A stretch of 64,000 bases of DNA from Novosphingobium jiangmenense (lineage in GTDB: Bacteria; Pseudomonadota; Alphaproteobacteria; Sphingomonadales; Sphingomonadaceae), in NCBI RefSeq assembly GCF_015694345.1, contig NZ_JADQDC010000006.1, positions 186,001 through 250,000 of the forward strand, in the 5' to 3' direction. A program made the position numbers and the translations under genes. Below the pieces are notes generated by a model. The model had not been told where the DNA came from and did no database searches. It saw only the letters and a list, made by a program, of their open reading frames with translations. Every line of letters begins with the position of its first letter. Position 1 is the first letter of the stretch. This document shows, piece by piece, positions 8,986-17,646 of the stretch.

Positions 8986-9470
8986 CAGTGCTTCCTCCAG
9001 CGGGGATGGGGTATGGCAAGCAGCTCGGACGCCGCAAGGTAGAGCGCCAAAAGGCCGGCGGCAGCGAATGGCGCATCAAGCGCAAGCGGTGCCGCCGGCA
9101 GGGTGGAAACGATCGCTGCGACCAGTGCGAGCACGGCGGGGCGGGCGATGACTGCCCAGTCTACCGGCTTTTCCCGCGCCACCAGATCGCAGCCACAGTC
9201 GAGCGTCTGGCCACGGCGCAACAGCAGTGCTGTGGCGTAGCTGCCCCACACAAGCATCGCGAGCAGCGCACCTGTCGGGCGCAGGACCGGTACCACGAGG
9301 CAGAACGCCGCCACGAGTTCCAGCGTCCCGGCCAGGATCAGCGAGGTCATGCCCTGGGCGCGAAGGCCGGTGAGCCTGCTCGCAGCAACTGCAAGCCGTT
9401 CGTGCGCCATCGCCTTGTGAACGGCAGAGCCGACCAGCAGCAGGGCAAGGAAAAGGACGATGGACGCCAT
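8985..9470 (-). CDS. mauE: Amine dehydrogenase accessory membrane protein MauE
   Basis: This is a 161-residue integral membrane protein with about four to five hydrophobic helices and the conserved CGC in QTLDCGCDLV. MauE works with MauD in light-chain export and maturation. It resembles the DoxX/MauE fold. It starts one base after the heavy-chain stop and overlaps mauD by one base. ATG at 9470 is the only credible start. Confidence 0.92.
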   Translation of the reverse strand: MASIVLFLALLLVGSAVHKAMAHERLAVAASRLTGLRAQGMTSLILAGTLELVAAFCLVVPVLRPTGALLAMLVWGSYATALLLRRGQTLDCGCDLVAREKPVDWAVIARPAVLALVAAIVSTLPAAPLALDAPFAAAGLLALYLAASELLAIPHPRWRKH

Positions 9471-9471
9471 C

Positions 9472-10656
9472 TCAAGGCGCCGTGATCAGGATGGGATTTG
9501 CCCCGCCGGCGTTGCCGAGTGAACGGACGAAAGCCCCGGTCGCCGCATCATGGACATCGACTTCGCCGTCACCGCGGGCGACGATGAGGCGCGGCGCAGC
9601 TTCCTTGGTCAGCGAAATCGCGGTGGCGACACTGCGCAAGGGGATGCGGGCGACGCGGGCCTTGGTCTTGGTGTCAATGACCCAAACTTCGGTTCCGCCA
9701 TCCTTGTGGCTGCCTTCACGACCATTGGGGCTCATCAGCACGTAGAGCTTGTCGGCTCCGTCAGTCGCGATGACCTGCCAGCCACCGGGCCGCCATTCCG
9801 GCGCAGCGCCATCGGCGGTGCCGACATTGAAGCTGCCCGGAAGCGGGCGCGCGACATCGCCGGAAAAGTCGATTGCCTGGATCTGGCCGCGGAAGCTGAC
9901 GAACCAGGCCGTCGTTCCAACCCACGCCGGGGTGCTGAACAAGGGCTGGTTGTCGATATCCTGCACTTTCTCGATCGTCTTCGACGAGATCGCCTGACCG
10001 TCGGGTCCGAGCTTCACGCTGAACAGGGAGCCATCAGCACAAAGGCTGGTAAAGCCGCGTGCGCCGGTCGGGTAGATCTGCGCACAGCCGGGCAGGTCGA
10101 TCTCCGAGATGACCTTGCGCGAATCGAGGTCGAGAACACTAACCGATTGAGCAGGCGTGAAATTCGCGACAAGTGCCCACTTTTCCGCATTGGTGAACTG
10201 AAACAGTTGCGGGTAAGTCACCGACTGCTGGCGCTTTCCGCCGGGCAATACGATTTCACCTTTCGGCTGCAGTGTCGCCATATCCCAGATGGTAACTGCA
10301 TCGGTCCGTTCGCCACGAGTCAGGCGCGAGTAGAAGGTTTCCGATGTGAGAACTTCGCCGCGCCGGGGAGAGACGAGCATGTTCGCAAACTGTGCCGCGC
10401 GCACGATGCCCTTGATCGGACGGTCCGTCGCCGCCGTATCGACAACATACACCCGCCCATCGAGAATGGCGTTGAAGTGGAAGTCGTGGATGAGCACCCA
10501 TGAGGCGGGCCATTGCGCCGGCAGGGCGGCTACAGCGGGAATGGGTTCCTCCGGCAGTGCCTTCGGGAAAGCCGGCTTGCCCGGCGCAGCGGCAGCGGCA
10601 GACGATAGCGCGGTACCTGCCATGGACAGAGCCATGACCAACGCAAACAACCTCAT
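9472..10656 (-). CDS. aauB: TTQ amine dehydrogenase heavy chain
   Basis: This 394-residue large subunit forms the beta-propeller that cradles the TTQ light chain. ATG at 10656 is supported by AGGGGAG about 9 bases upstream and by the signal peptide that follows (RLFALVMALSMAGTAL, Ala-rich to AAAA). The longer frame would prepend non-signal sequence. Propeller-type repeats are visible (VYVVDTAA, VTIWDMATL, VSVLDLDSRK, VWVIDTKTK, VDVHDAATG). It is the first gene of the operon and faces the TetR gene. The order heavy chain-mauE-mauD-light chain matches aauBEDA. Confidence 0.9.
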   Translation of the reverse strand: MRLFALVMALSMAGTALSSAAAAAPGKPAFPKALPEEPIPAVAALPAQWPASWVLIHDFHFNAILDGRVYVVDTAATDRPIKGIVRAAQFANMLVSPRRGEVLTSETFYSRLTRGERTDAVTIWDMATLQPKGEIVLPGGKRQQSVTYPQLFQFTNAEKWALVANFTPAQSVSVLDLDSRKVISEIDLPGCAQIYPTGARGFTSLCADGSLFSVKLGPDGQAISSKTIEKVQDIDNQPLFSTPAWVGTTAWFVSFRGQIQAIDFSGDVARPLPGSFNVGTADGAAPEWRPGGWQVIATDGADKLYVLMSPNGREGSHKDGGTEVWVIDTKTKARVARIPLRSVATAISLTKEAAPRLIVARGDGEVDVHDAATGAFVRSLGNAGGANPILITAP

Positions 10657-10739
10657 GCGAGCACTCCCCTGAATGCCGTATACTGATGGCCGGATCACAC
10701 CCCGACCGCAGGGATATAGTCTCAAAGAGGCAACAAATC

Positions 10740-10768
10740 TGTCAAGTGACCTAATTTTGTCTTGTGAC
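10740..10768. promoter_or_regulatory. Duplicated operator between the amine operon and its TetR regulator
   Basis: Two copies of TGTCNNGTGAC start at 10740 and 10758, exactly 18 bases apart, so they lie on one DNA face spaced by under two turns. The first is itself a palindrome (GTCA-AG-TGAC). Read on the minus strand, the left copy contains TTGACA (10745-10740), a consensus -35 box for the amine operon. A repressor bound there would block it. The TetR gene starts at 10819, so autoregulation is likely too. The binding protein is inferred from position. Confidence 0.65.
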
Positions 10769-10818
10769 AGGTTTTCGAAGGCCTGCTAGAACAAGGATGG
10801 GATTGAGGAATTCTGTCG

Positions 10819-11502
10819 ATGAATCAGTCTGATGATGTGCCAAAATTCGTCACCGACATGGTAATGCCGGAGCGTGAAGGCGGCTATCTGAAGGGGCACG
10901 AGACCCGCGAACTGATCCTGCGCACAGCGCTGTCGATCATGATCGAAGAGGGTTATCGCGCCATGTCGATGCGCCGAGTCGCAAGCGCGTGCGGCATGAA
11001 GTTCGGCAACCTCACCTACCACTATCGTAGCCGCGAAGACCTTGTCCGCGAATTGATGGAAGCGGTCATCCGGTCCTACGAACTCGAATTTGTCGAGATC
11101 GTCCACATGCCCGGCGTGCCCGCCGAAGAGCGGTTGCGCAGGGTGTGCATGCTAATCCTCGACGATATCCGCTCAAAGAAGACCACCCATTTCTTTCCTG
11201 AACTGTGGGCTCTGTCGAACCATGACCCGTTCGTGCTGGAACGGATCCAGGAACTTTATGTCCGCGCACGGGCGCCTCTGGTCGAGATCATTGCCGAGAT
11301 GCGCCCTGATCTCGACGGGGTGTCCCGGGAGACGATCGCCCTGTTCATATCGGGTTCGATGGAAGGAATGACGATCTTCGCCGGTCACGCAAAGCCGTTC
11401 GAAAAGCGCATGCCGCAAATCGAGCGGATCGCCGTCCATTCGTTCCTGGCGCTGGTGAAGTCCATAACCGCCGAGGAGATCAAAGGCTTGGTCCGCTCCT
11501 GA
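10819..11502 (+). CDS. TetR-family regulator of the amine operon
   Basis: This 227-residue protein has an N-terminal TetR helix-turn-helix (LILRTALSIMIEEGYRAMSMRRVASACGMKF... at residues 31-60, ending in the recognition helix before LTYHYRS) and a variable ligand-binding C-terminal domain. It is divergent from the amine dehydrogenase heavy chain with 162 bases between, and the paired operator sits in that gap. It probably represses the operon until an amine, aldehyde or CoA ester binds. TGAGGAA lies about 11 bases upstream of the ATG. Its end overlaps the Lrp gene on the other strand by 23 bases. Confidence 0.88.
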   Translation: MNQSDDVPKFVTDMVMPEREGGYLKGHETRELILRTALSIMIEEGYRAMSMRRVASACGMKFGNLTYHYRSREDLVRELMEAVIRSYELEFVEIVHMPGVPAEERLRRVCMLILDDIRSKKTTHFFPELWALSNHDPFVLERIQELYVRARAPLVEIIAEMRPDLDGVSRETIALFISGSMEGMTIFAGHAKPFEKRMPQIERIAVHSFLALVKSITAEEIKGLVRS

Positions 11503-11965
11503 CCGGATAGCCCCGCATCTGCTTGATCCTGCGAAGCGAAAAGCTCGAACGCATCGAGGACACGCCGGGAAGGCGCGCGAGACAATCGCGATGGACGCGG
11601 TCGTACTGTTCCAGATCGCGCGCGGCGACGCGCATCAGATAGTCGGCGCTACCGGACATGAGATGGCATTCCAAGATGTCATCAAAATCGAGGACCGACC
11701 GCTCGAACCGGTCCATCGCCTCACGGCTCTGGCTGGTCAGCGTGATCTCGACAAATACTTCAACGGACAGGCCAAGCAACCGCGGTTCAAGCCTTGCGCC
11801 ATAGCCGGCAATGACCCCCGCCTGTTCCAGCGCCTTGATCCGGCGGTGGCAGGCTGAGGAGGACAATGCGACTATCTCCGCCAGCTCGGAGATGGACAAC
11901 GACGAGTCGTCCTGAAGCGCTTCAAGCAATGCTATGCCTGCGCGATCCACGACATTTTTTCCCAC
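11480..11965 (-). CDS. Lrp/AsnC-family regulator, probably of alanine dehydrogenase
   Basis: This 161-residue protein has an N-terminal winged helix (SISELAEIVALSSSACHRRIKALEQAGVI, about residues 23-51) and a C-terminal RAM ligand-binding domain containing ECHLMSGSADYLM. The start is GTG at 11965; no in-frame ATG exists near the N-terminus. It is divergent from alanine dehydrogenase with 129 bases between. Lrp-type regulators commonly activate ald in response to alanine, so an AldR-like role is likely. Confidence 0.88.
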   Translation of the reverse strand: MGKNVVDRAGIALLEALQDDSSLSISELAEIVALSSSACHRRIKALEQAGVIAGYGARLEPRLLGLSVEVFVEITLTSQSREAMDRFERSVLDFDDILECHLMSGSADYLMRVAARDLEQYDRVHRDCLARLPGVSSMRSSFSLRRIKQMRGYPVRSGPSL

Positions 11966-12094
11966 TACTCTGCCAGTTTTGCGAATTTATCACCATTCCG
12001 CTCCGCTGTAACGCCCAAATTAGGCAAGAACTGCCGGAACCATCGCGATAATCTTGCGCTCACAGCTTGGGGATCAGGGTTCAAGGAGCACAAC

Positions 12095-13210
12095 ATGCGC
12101 GTCGGCACCGTCACGGAAATCAAGAACCACGAGTATCGCGTCGGCCTCACGCCTGAGAGCGTGCGGGAATTGGCCGTCCACGGGCATGAAGTCTGGGTGC
12201 AGAGCGGTGCCGGAAACGGCATCGGCGCCAGTGATGCGGACTATGTTGCCGCCGGCGCCACGATCACGCCCGACGCGCGCACCGTGTTCGATGGTTGCGA
12301 GATGATCGTCAAGGTCAAGGAGCCACAGGCGAGCGAACGCGCGATGCTGCGCAAGGGCCAGATCCTCTACACGTACCTGCACCTGGCGCCTGATCCCGAA
12401 CAGACAGCCGAACTGGTGAAGTCGGGCGTAACCGCCATAGCCTACGAGACGGTGACCGGCGCCGGAAACACCCTGCCCCTGCTGAAACCGATGAGCCAGG
12501 TGGCCGGGCGCATGGCCATCCAGGCTGGTGCGACCGCCTTGGAGAAAGCGCATGGCGGACGCGGCGTGCTGCTCGGCGGCGTTCCGGGGGTTCTTCCCGG
12601 CAAGGTCGTGGTCATCGGCGGCGGCGTGGTCGGCTTCAACGCCGCGCAGATGGCGGTCGGCCTTGGTGCGGATGTCACGATCCTCGATCGCGACCCCGAC
12701 GTGCTGGAGCGGCTCGACAACCATTTCGAAGGTCGCGCCCGCACGCTTTACTCCGGCAAGGCGGCGCTGGCATCGCTGGTGGCACAGGCTGATCTGGTGA
12801 TCGGCGCGGTGCTCATTCCGGGCGCGGCGGCCCCGAAGCTGGTGACGCGCGACATGCTCTCGACGATGAAGCCCGGCGCGGTGCTGGTGGACGTCGCCAT
12901 TGATCAGGGCGGCTGCTTCGAGACCTCGCACGCCACAACCCATGCCGAGCCGACGTATGTCGTCGACGGCGTCGTCCATTATTGTGTCGCCAACATGCCC
13001 GGCGCAGTTGCCCGCACCAGCACCTATGCCCTCAACAACGTCACCCTGCCGCACGCACTGCGCATTGCCGATAAGGGGTGGAGGGCCGCGCTCAAGGCCG
13101 ATCCGAACCTTGCTGCCGGTCTCAACGTAAACGAAGGCAAAGTGACCTATCAGGCTGTCGCAGCGGAGCTTGGCTACGACTACGTGCCTGTTTCGGACGT
13201 ACTTGGCTGA
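12095..13210 (+). CDS. ald: Alanine dehydrogenase
   Basis: This 371-residue enzyme converts L-alanine reversibly to pyruvate and ammonia with NAD in the cytoplasm. The pyruvate and catalytic residues known for the family are all in place: R15, K75 (VKVKEP) and H96 (YTYLHLA). The Rossmann motif is [12 protein letters not shown] at about residue 175. AAGGAG precedes the ATG by about 7 bases. It faces the Lrp-type regulator, and its stop codon directly abuts the stop of the convergent dioxygenase beta-subunit gene, leaving no spacer for a separate terminator. Confidence 0.96.
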   Translation: MRVGTVTEIKNHEYRVGLTPESVRELAVHGHEVWVQSGAGNGIGASDADYVAAGATITPDARTVFDGCEMIVKVKEPQASERAMLRKGQILYTYLHLAPDPEQTAELVKSGVTAIAYETVTGAGNTLPLLKPMSQVAGRMAIQAGATALEKAHGGRGVLLGGVPGVLPGKVVVIGGGVVGFNAAQMAVGLGADVTILDRDPDVLERLDNHFEGRARTLYSGKAALASLVAQADLVIGAVLIPGAAAPKLVTRDMLSTMKPGAVLVDVAIDQGGCFETSHATTHAEPTYVVDGVVHYCVANMPGAVARTSTYALNNVTLPHALRIADKGWRAALKADPNLAAGLNVNEGKVTYQAVAAELGYDYVPVSDVLG

Positions 13211-13711
13211 TCAGATCGCGTTGATGTCGACCACGGTGGGGATCGTGTCGTTGAGCAGAATGATCTTCTTGCGCGCGATCCGCCACCCGTCGGCTGACTG
13301 CACGAGATTGTATTCGTAGCGGCCGAAGAAGCAGTCCGCCCGGTTCATCCGCACGTCGAAACGGTGGCAGGTAAATGCTGCGGAAACGTCCATGACCCGT
13401 TCCGCTGCGCTCATGACCAGCACGTTGGTCACCTGATGCACGACGCGCGGCAAAGGCGACGATGCGGTCGAAAGTCCCGAAGTCAGCCGCATTAGCCGAT
13501 CTTCAAGATTGCGCCGCCCCTTGTAGTAGATCAGCGAAAGCTCGCGATCCGGATCCTGCGTCGGCGTGGTTTCATCGCGCCAGGCGGGCATCCAGAACTC
13601 GGCATCCTCGGCATAGAGTGCGAGCCATTCGTCGAAGCGTCCGCTGTCGATCAGCAAGGCCTCGCGATAGAGCAGGTCCTTCGCCTCGCTAGTGAGTGCA
13701 GCCGTGGTCAT
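13211..13711 (-). CDS. Aromatic-ring-hydroxylating dioxygenase, beta (small) subunit
   Basis: This 166-residue protein of the benzoate/anthranilate dioxygenase small-subunit type has the NTF2-like fold. The N-terminus (LLYREALLIDSGRFDEWLALY) and the FWMPAW segment are the family's usual elements, as is the RHxTxN-like HQVTNVLV stretch. Small subunits are structural and assemble with the Rieske alpha subunit, whose gene ends in a four-base overlap with this ATG. No ferredoxin or reductase gene accompanies the pair in this window. Confidence 0.88.
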   Translation of the reverse strand: MTTAALTSEAKDLLYREALLIDSGRFDEWLALYAEDAEFWMPAWRDETTPTQDPDRELSLIYYKGRRNLEDRLMRLTSGLSTASSPLPRVVHQVTNVLVMSAAERVMDVSAAFTCHRFDVRMNRADCFFGRYEYNLVQSADGWRIARKKIILLNDTIPTVVDINAI

Positions 13712-15045
13712 GCTCCGAACTCCCCGGCCATGCGCTGTGCCCAGGCGCGGTAGTAGCTGTGGTAAAGCGTTTCATCGCACAGCTGCGAGTCCGCAAGCAC
13801 GCTGCGCTCGGGGAACAGGTCGATGCGGTCGGCGAAGCGGTTTCCGCCCGCTACGCTCGCTGTCATGCCGCGCGCATAGCCCTGCAGCCATGGTTCCGTG
13901 GCAGCGGCAAAGCCGATCTGGCAGTTCTCGTATGACACAGTGTCGTCCGGAGTAGCCATGCCGGTGGGGTTGAAGAAGTCTTCGTACTGGCGGATGCGCT
14001 GCCGACGCGCCGCAGCACTCTCTCCCTTCGGCGCGATGCACCAGGTGCGCATCTCGGTCAGGCCGGGCCCGAGCGGACGGATCACGCGCAACTGGCTCGA
14101 AGCATTCTCCGCGACCTGCAGGTTGGGGAAGATCGTGAGGTTGCGCATGTTGAACATCCAGTCGCGCCTCGCCTCGCCATGCCGCTCTGCCAGTGCCCCC
14201 GCGCGCTCGTAGAGCGGGATCGCGGGGGTGACGCCGAACACGCCCCAGTTGAGCACGTGCCCATTTGCAAAGCTGAAGCTGCCGCCCCCGACGCCTTGCG
14301 TCTCCTCCTTCCAGTAGTCGCTGTTCTCCCAAACCGAGGCCACGACGTCCTCGCTCATCTCTTTCTGCCGCCGTTCGAGCACGCGAATGTAGGAAGGATG
14401 CGGCGAGGTGAAGTGGTAGGCGTCCGAGCAGTTCTCGAGCTGCAGCTTCCAGTTCGCCTCGTAGGTGAAGGTAACCTGGCCGGGGACAAGCTCGAGGCCC
14501 TCCTCGCTCTGATCCGCCACCAGATCGAGCAGCTTGGCCGCTTCGCCGAGATAATCGGCGAGATCAGGCACGTCGGCGTTGAGGCTGCCAAACAGGAAAC
14601 CCCGATGGTTGGCGAAGCGGGGCAGGACGGCAAGGCCGTGGTCGTCGCGATCGAAGGCTTCGGAGTAGCAGCCCGCCGCCTTCCACTTCACCGCCTTGTT
14701 GCGACCCGCGCTGTCGAACGACCAGCTGTGATAAGGGCACACGTGCAGGCGCGCATTGCCCTGCCGCACTTGCGCCAGCCTCGCGCCCTTGTGCGGGCAC
14801 GAGTTGACGAAAGCCCGCAAAACGCCCTCGCCATCGCGCTGCACCAGCACAGGCACCCGTCCGGCGAAGGTCGTGAAAAAGTCGTGCGCTCCGGCTGCCT
14901 GGCTTTCCAGCCCGAGGAAGACCCAGCCGCCCTCGAACAAGTGCCGCATCTCCGCATCGAACACCGCCTGATCGGTAAAGATGCGCCGCGAGACGCGGAA
15001 AATGCCCTCGTCGGGCCGGTCGTCGATCAGATCCGTCAGCCTCAC
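13708..15045 (-). CDS. Aromatic-ring-hydroxylating dioxygenase, alpha (Rieske) subunit
   Basis: This 445-residue catalytic subunit inserts both atoms of O2 into an aromatic ring to give a cis-diol. The Rieske [2Fe-2S] ligands are C83-P-H85 and C103-PY-H106. The mononuclear iron site is D208, H211 and H216 in NCSDAYHFTSPH. The overall length and motif spacing resemble benzoate 1,2-dioxygenase (BenA/XylX) more than naphthalene-type enzymes. The start is GTG at 15045, overlapping the decarboxylase stop (GTGA). The alpha and beta genes form one operon with benzoylformate decarboxylase. The true substrate could be a substituted benzoate. Confidence 0.92.
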   Translation of the reverse strand: MRLTDLIDDRPDEGIFRVSRRIFTDQAVFDAEMRHLFEGGWVFLGLESQAAGAHDFFTTFAGRVPVLVQRDGEGVLRAFVNSCPHKGARLAQVRQGNARLHVCPYHSWSFDSAGRNKAVKWKAAGCYSEAFDRDDHGLAVLPRFANHRGFLFGSLNADVPDLADYLGEAAKLLDLVADQSEEGLELVPGQVTFTYEANWKLQLENCSDAYHFTSPHPSYIRVLERRQKEMSEDVVASVWENSDYWKEETQGVGGGSFSFANGHVLNWGVFGVTPAIPLYERAGALAERHGEARRDWMFNMRNLTIFPNLQVAENASSQLRVIRPLGPGLTEMRTWCIAPKGESAAARRQRIRQYEDFFNPTGMATPDDTVSYENCQIGFAAATEPWLQGYARGMTASVAGGNRFADRIDLFPERSVLADSQLCDETLYHSYYRAWAQRMAGEFGA

Positions 15046-16598
15046 AGCACCACCGCCTCGACCAGCGTCGGCCCATCGGCCGACAGCGACCAGCGCAGCG
15101 CCGCTTCAAGCGATGCAGCGTCCTCGGCGCGCCGTGCCGCTACGCCGTGACCCTCGGCCAGCTTGCAGAAATCCAGCTCCGGAAACTGCGTGCCAACCAG
15201 CGTTTGCATGCCGAAGTGCCGTCCGAAATGATGCAGCGCCTCATAGCGATTGTTCTTGATCACCACGAAGCTGACAGAGAGGCCATGCTGCACCGCGGCG
15301 TGCAGCCCTTGGATCGCGTACATCGCAGAGCCATCACCCAGCACCGCGATCACCTTGTCCGCGGGGCGCGCCATGGCCATGCCAACTGCTGCAGGAAGAC
15401 CATGCCCCAGTCCGCCACTGGCCGTGGTGTAGAACGTGTCCTTGCGCAGGATCGGCAGGTAATCATGCATGGGACCGCGGCTTGACGGCGCTTCCTCGAC
15501 GATGACCATCTCTGGCCCGCGCAGATCGGCCAAGCATTGCAGCACGAAGGCATCGGTCATGGCCGCCCCGTCGAGCCGGGGCGCTGGAATGCGAAGCGGA
15601 GGCGCCGGGCGGTCCACATCGTTCGCCATCGCAAGCAGCGATGCCAATGCTGCCTTGCAATTGGCCACCATGGCTGTGCCTGCCGGAGCCCAAGCCGCGT
15701 GGACGTGATTGTCGCCGATCAACCAGACGTCACATTCCGAGGGCACGTGCGGCCCATGGCCTTCGACATGATAGAGGCTCATTGGTCCACCCAAGGCCAG
15801 CACGAAATCATAGGGTTCGAGCGCCGCGACGATGGCTTCCCGGCCAGCTGTCAGGAACCCGGCAAACAACGGATGATCCTCAGGGAAACTGCACCTTGCC
15901 GACATCGGCGCCACCCAGACCGGAGCATTGTGCTTCTCGGCCAGCGCCACCACTTCGTCCCAAGCGCGGTCCCGAGCCACCCCTGCCCCGACAACGATTG
16001 CGGGACTGCGCGATGCGGCAAGCGCATCTGCGCACCGCGCAATCGCGGTGCCGTCGGGCTGACGTGAAGGGAAGACCTTGCGCGGCTCGAACGGCTCGCA
16101 CTCGCGGTCCCAGTCGTCGATCGGAATGGACACGAATGTCGGACCGCAGGGCGGCTCCATCGCCACCAGCCACGCGCGATGGATAGCGGCTGGCACGTCC
16201 TCGGCCCGCGCCGGTTCGCAGGACCATTTCACGAAGGGACGCGGAAACTCGCTGGCCCGCTCGGCAAACAGGAAGGGCTCATAAGGAAGGATCGAACGTG
16301 CCTGCTGACCGGCAGTGACTACCAGCGGAGTCTGGTTCTTGTAGGCGGTAAACAGGTTGCCGAGCGCATGCCCGACACCCGCAGAACTGTGCAGATTGAC
16401 GATTGCAGCTTGGCCAGTGCCCTGCGCGAAACCATCGGCCATACCCAGGACAACACTTTCCTGCAGCCCCATGACATACCGGAAGTCTGCCGGAAAATCA
16501 CGGAACATGGGCAGTTCTGTCGACCCGGGATTGCCAAATACAGTCGTCATCCCGAGCTCGCGCAGCAGCTCAATTGTCACTTCCCGCACCGTCGGCAT
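15042..16598 (-). CDS. mdlC: Benzoylformate decarboxylase (ThDP-dependent)
   Basis: This is a 518-residue thiamine-diphosphate enzyme that decarboxylates benzoylformate (phenylglyoxylate) to benzaldehyde. From ATG at 16598 (GGAGA 5 bases upstream; the longer frame would need a TTG), S26, E47 and H70 fall exactly at the catalytic positions known for the Pseudomonas enzyme. H277 in LYHVEG probably matches His281. The ThDP site GDGSAMYAIQGLHAAVQHGL is near residue 430. It heads an operon with the benzoate-type dioxygenase and faces a LysR gene. Mandelate dehydrogenase and racemase are not in the window. A hydroxylated or related 2-oxo acid is also possible as substrate. Confidence 0.9.
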   Translation of the reverse strand: MPTVREVTIELLRELGMTTVFGNPGSTELPMFRDFPADFRYVMGLQESVVLGMADGFAQGTGQAAIVNLHSSAGVGHALGNLFTAYKNQTPLVVTAGQQARSILPYEPFLFAERASEFPRPFVKWSCEPARAEDVPAAIHRAWLVAMEPPCGPTFVSIPIDDWDRECEPFEPRKVFPSRQPDGTAIARCADALAASRSPAIVVGAGVARDRAWDEVVALAEKHNAPVWVAPMSARCSFPEDHPLFAGFLTAGREAIVAALEPYDFVLALGGPMSLYHVEGHGPHVPSECDVWLIGDNHVHAAWAPAGTAMVANCKAALASLLAMANDVDRPAPPLRIPAPRLDGAAMTDAFVLQCLADLRGPEMVIVEEAPSSRGPMHDYLPILRKDTFYTTASGGLGHGLPAAVGMAMARPADKVIAVLGDGSAMYAIQGLHAAVQHGLSVSFVVIKNNRYEALHHFGRHFGMQTLVGTQFPELDFCKLAEGHGVAARRAEDAASLEAALRWSLSADGPTLVEAVVL

Positions 16599-16687
16599 CG
16601 TACTCTCCAAAGGTATTTGAAGACAGGATGCCGATCACGACCCTTAGATACAATTGCAATCTCTGCTCAAAGTCATACGCATTGTGC

Positions 16688-17587
16688 ATGGATTTTGACG
16701 AACGCCAACTCCGCGCCTTCCTGGCTATTGCCGACACCGGAAGTCTTGGACGCGCCTCCCGAATGGTGAACCTCACCCAGCCCTCGCTCAGTCGACAAAT
16801 CCAGTCGATGGAACAACGCCTCGGGCACCGCCTGTTTGACCGCGGCAGCAAAGGCATGATGCTGACCCAGGCAGGCTCAACCCTGCTTCCCCATGCCCGC
16901 CATCTCGTCGGCGAAATGGAAGCCACGCGTCACGAACTCGCCGCACTGGTGGGTCTCAAACGCGGCGCAGTCAGGCTCGGTGCCGCAGCTGCAGTCCTTC
17001 GCACACTGGTTGCCGAGACTGTGGGCAAAGTCCTCGCCGAAACCCCGCTCCTGTCCTTCGATCTGATCGAGGCGGTCGATGGCGAGCTGCTTGAGGCACT
17101 GCTAACCCGGCGCATCGACATCGCCATTACCGCGCAGCCGCTGAAGCACCGAGATGTCCAGGAAATCGGAACCTGCGCCTATGACGATGCGTTCGCGGCC
17201 TTCTGCGCAAGCAGCCATCCCATCGGCAAAATGCCGACATTCGCCGAAGCGATGCGCCATGGCTGGGTCATGCCCAGCAGCGCATTTACGCCCCGCTTGC
17301 TCTTTGAAGAGATCACCGCCTCTCACGGCCAACTCGCGCCGCAAGTCTCGGTCGAGTGCAGTTCGGTGGAACTCATGATCGCAATCTCTGCTCGGAGCGA
17401 GTTGCTGTGCTGGCTGCCTGAGCCATTGCTGCAGCCCCATCTCGCCAACGGCAGCATGCGCAAGCTCGCCATCCCCGAACTCGAGATAACCAGGCAATTC
17501 CGCGTCTACCGACGCAAGGCGGGGCTCTTGCCCGACGCTGCGCGGCAATTCACGAAGCACTTGCCAATGCAGGGAAGCGGCACTTGA
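16688..17587 (+). CDS. LysR-family regulator facing the benzoylformate decarboxylase operon
   Basis: This encodes about 299 residues from ATG at 16688 (MDFDERQLRAFLAIADTGS); codons upstream in frame give unlikely sequence. The N-terminal winged helix is at residues 5-62 (LGRASRMVNLTQPSLSRQIQ) and the periplasmic-binding-protein-like effector domain follows. Only 89 bases separate it from the decarboxylase start, so both promoters share that gap, as usual for LysR activators of aromatic catabolism. The effector is probably an aromatic acid; this is inferred from position. Confidence 0.88.
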   Translation: MDFDERQLRAFLAIADTGSLGRASRMVNLTQPSLSRQIQSMEQRLGHRLFDRGSKGMMLTQAGSTLLPHARHLVGEMEATRHELAALVGLKRGAVRLGAAAAVLRTLVAETVGKVLAETPLLSFDLIEAVDGELLEALLTRRIDIAITAQPLKHRDVQEIGTCAYDDAFAAFCASSHPIGKMPTFAEAMRHGWVMPSSAFTPRLLFEEITASHGQLAPQVSVECSSVELMIAISARSELLCWLPEPLLQPHLANGSMRKLAIPELEITRQFRVYRRKAGLLPDAARQFTKHLPMQGSGT

Positions 17588-17616
17588 CCTGACCGAGACC
17601 GGACCGGGATACTCGC

Positions 17617-17628
17617 GCACGTACGTGC
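17617..17628. repeat. 12-bp perfect palindrome
   Basis: GCACGTACGTGC lies between the LysR stop and the next start, followed at once by another short symmetric run (GTGCACATGTG). It could be a regulator site for the downstream reductase. It has no other support. Confidence 0.35.
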
Positions 17629-17646
17629 ACATGTGTGGAGGACCCC

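Noticed and set aside
12074..13054. A 326-codon minus-strand frame opposite alanine dehydrogenase
   Set aside because: The plus-strand gene has R15, K75, H96 and the NAD motif in place; the other strand has nothing recognisable.
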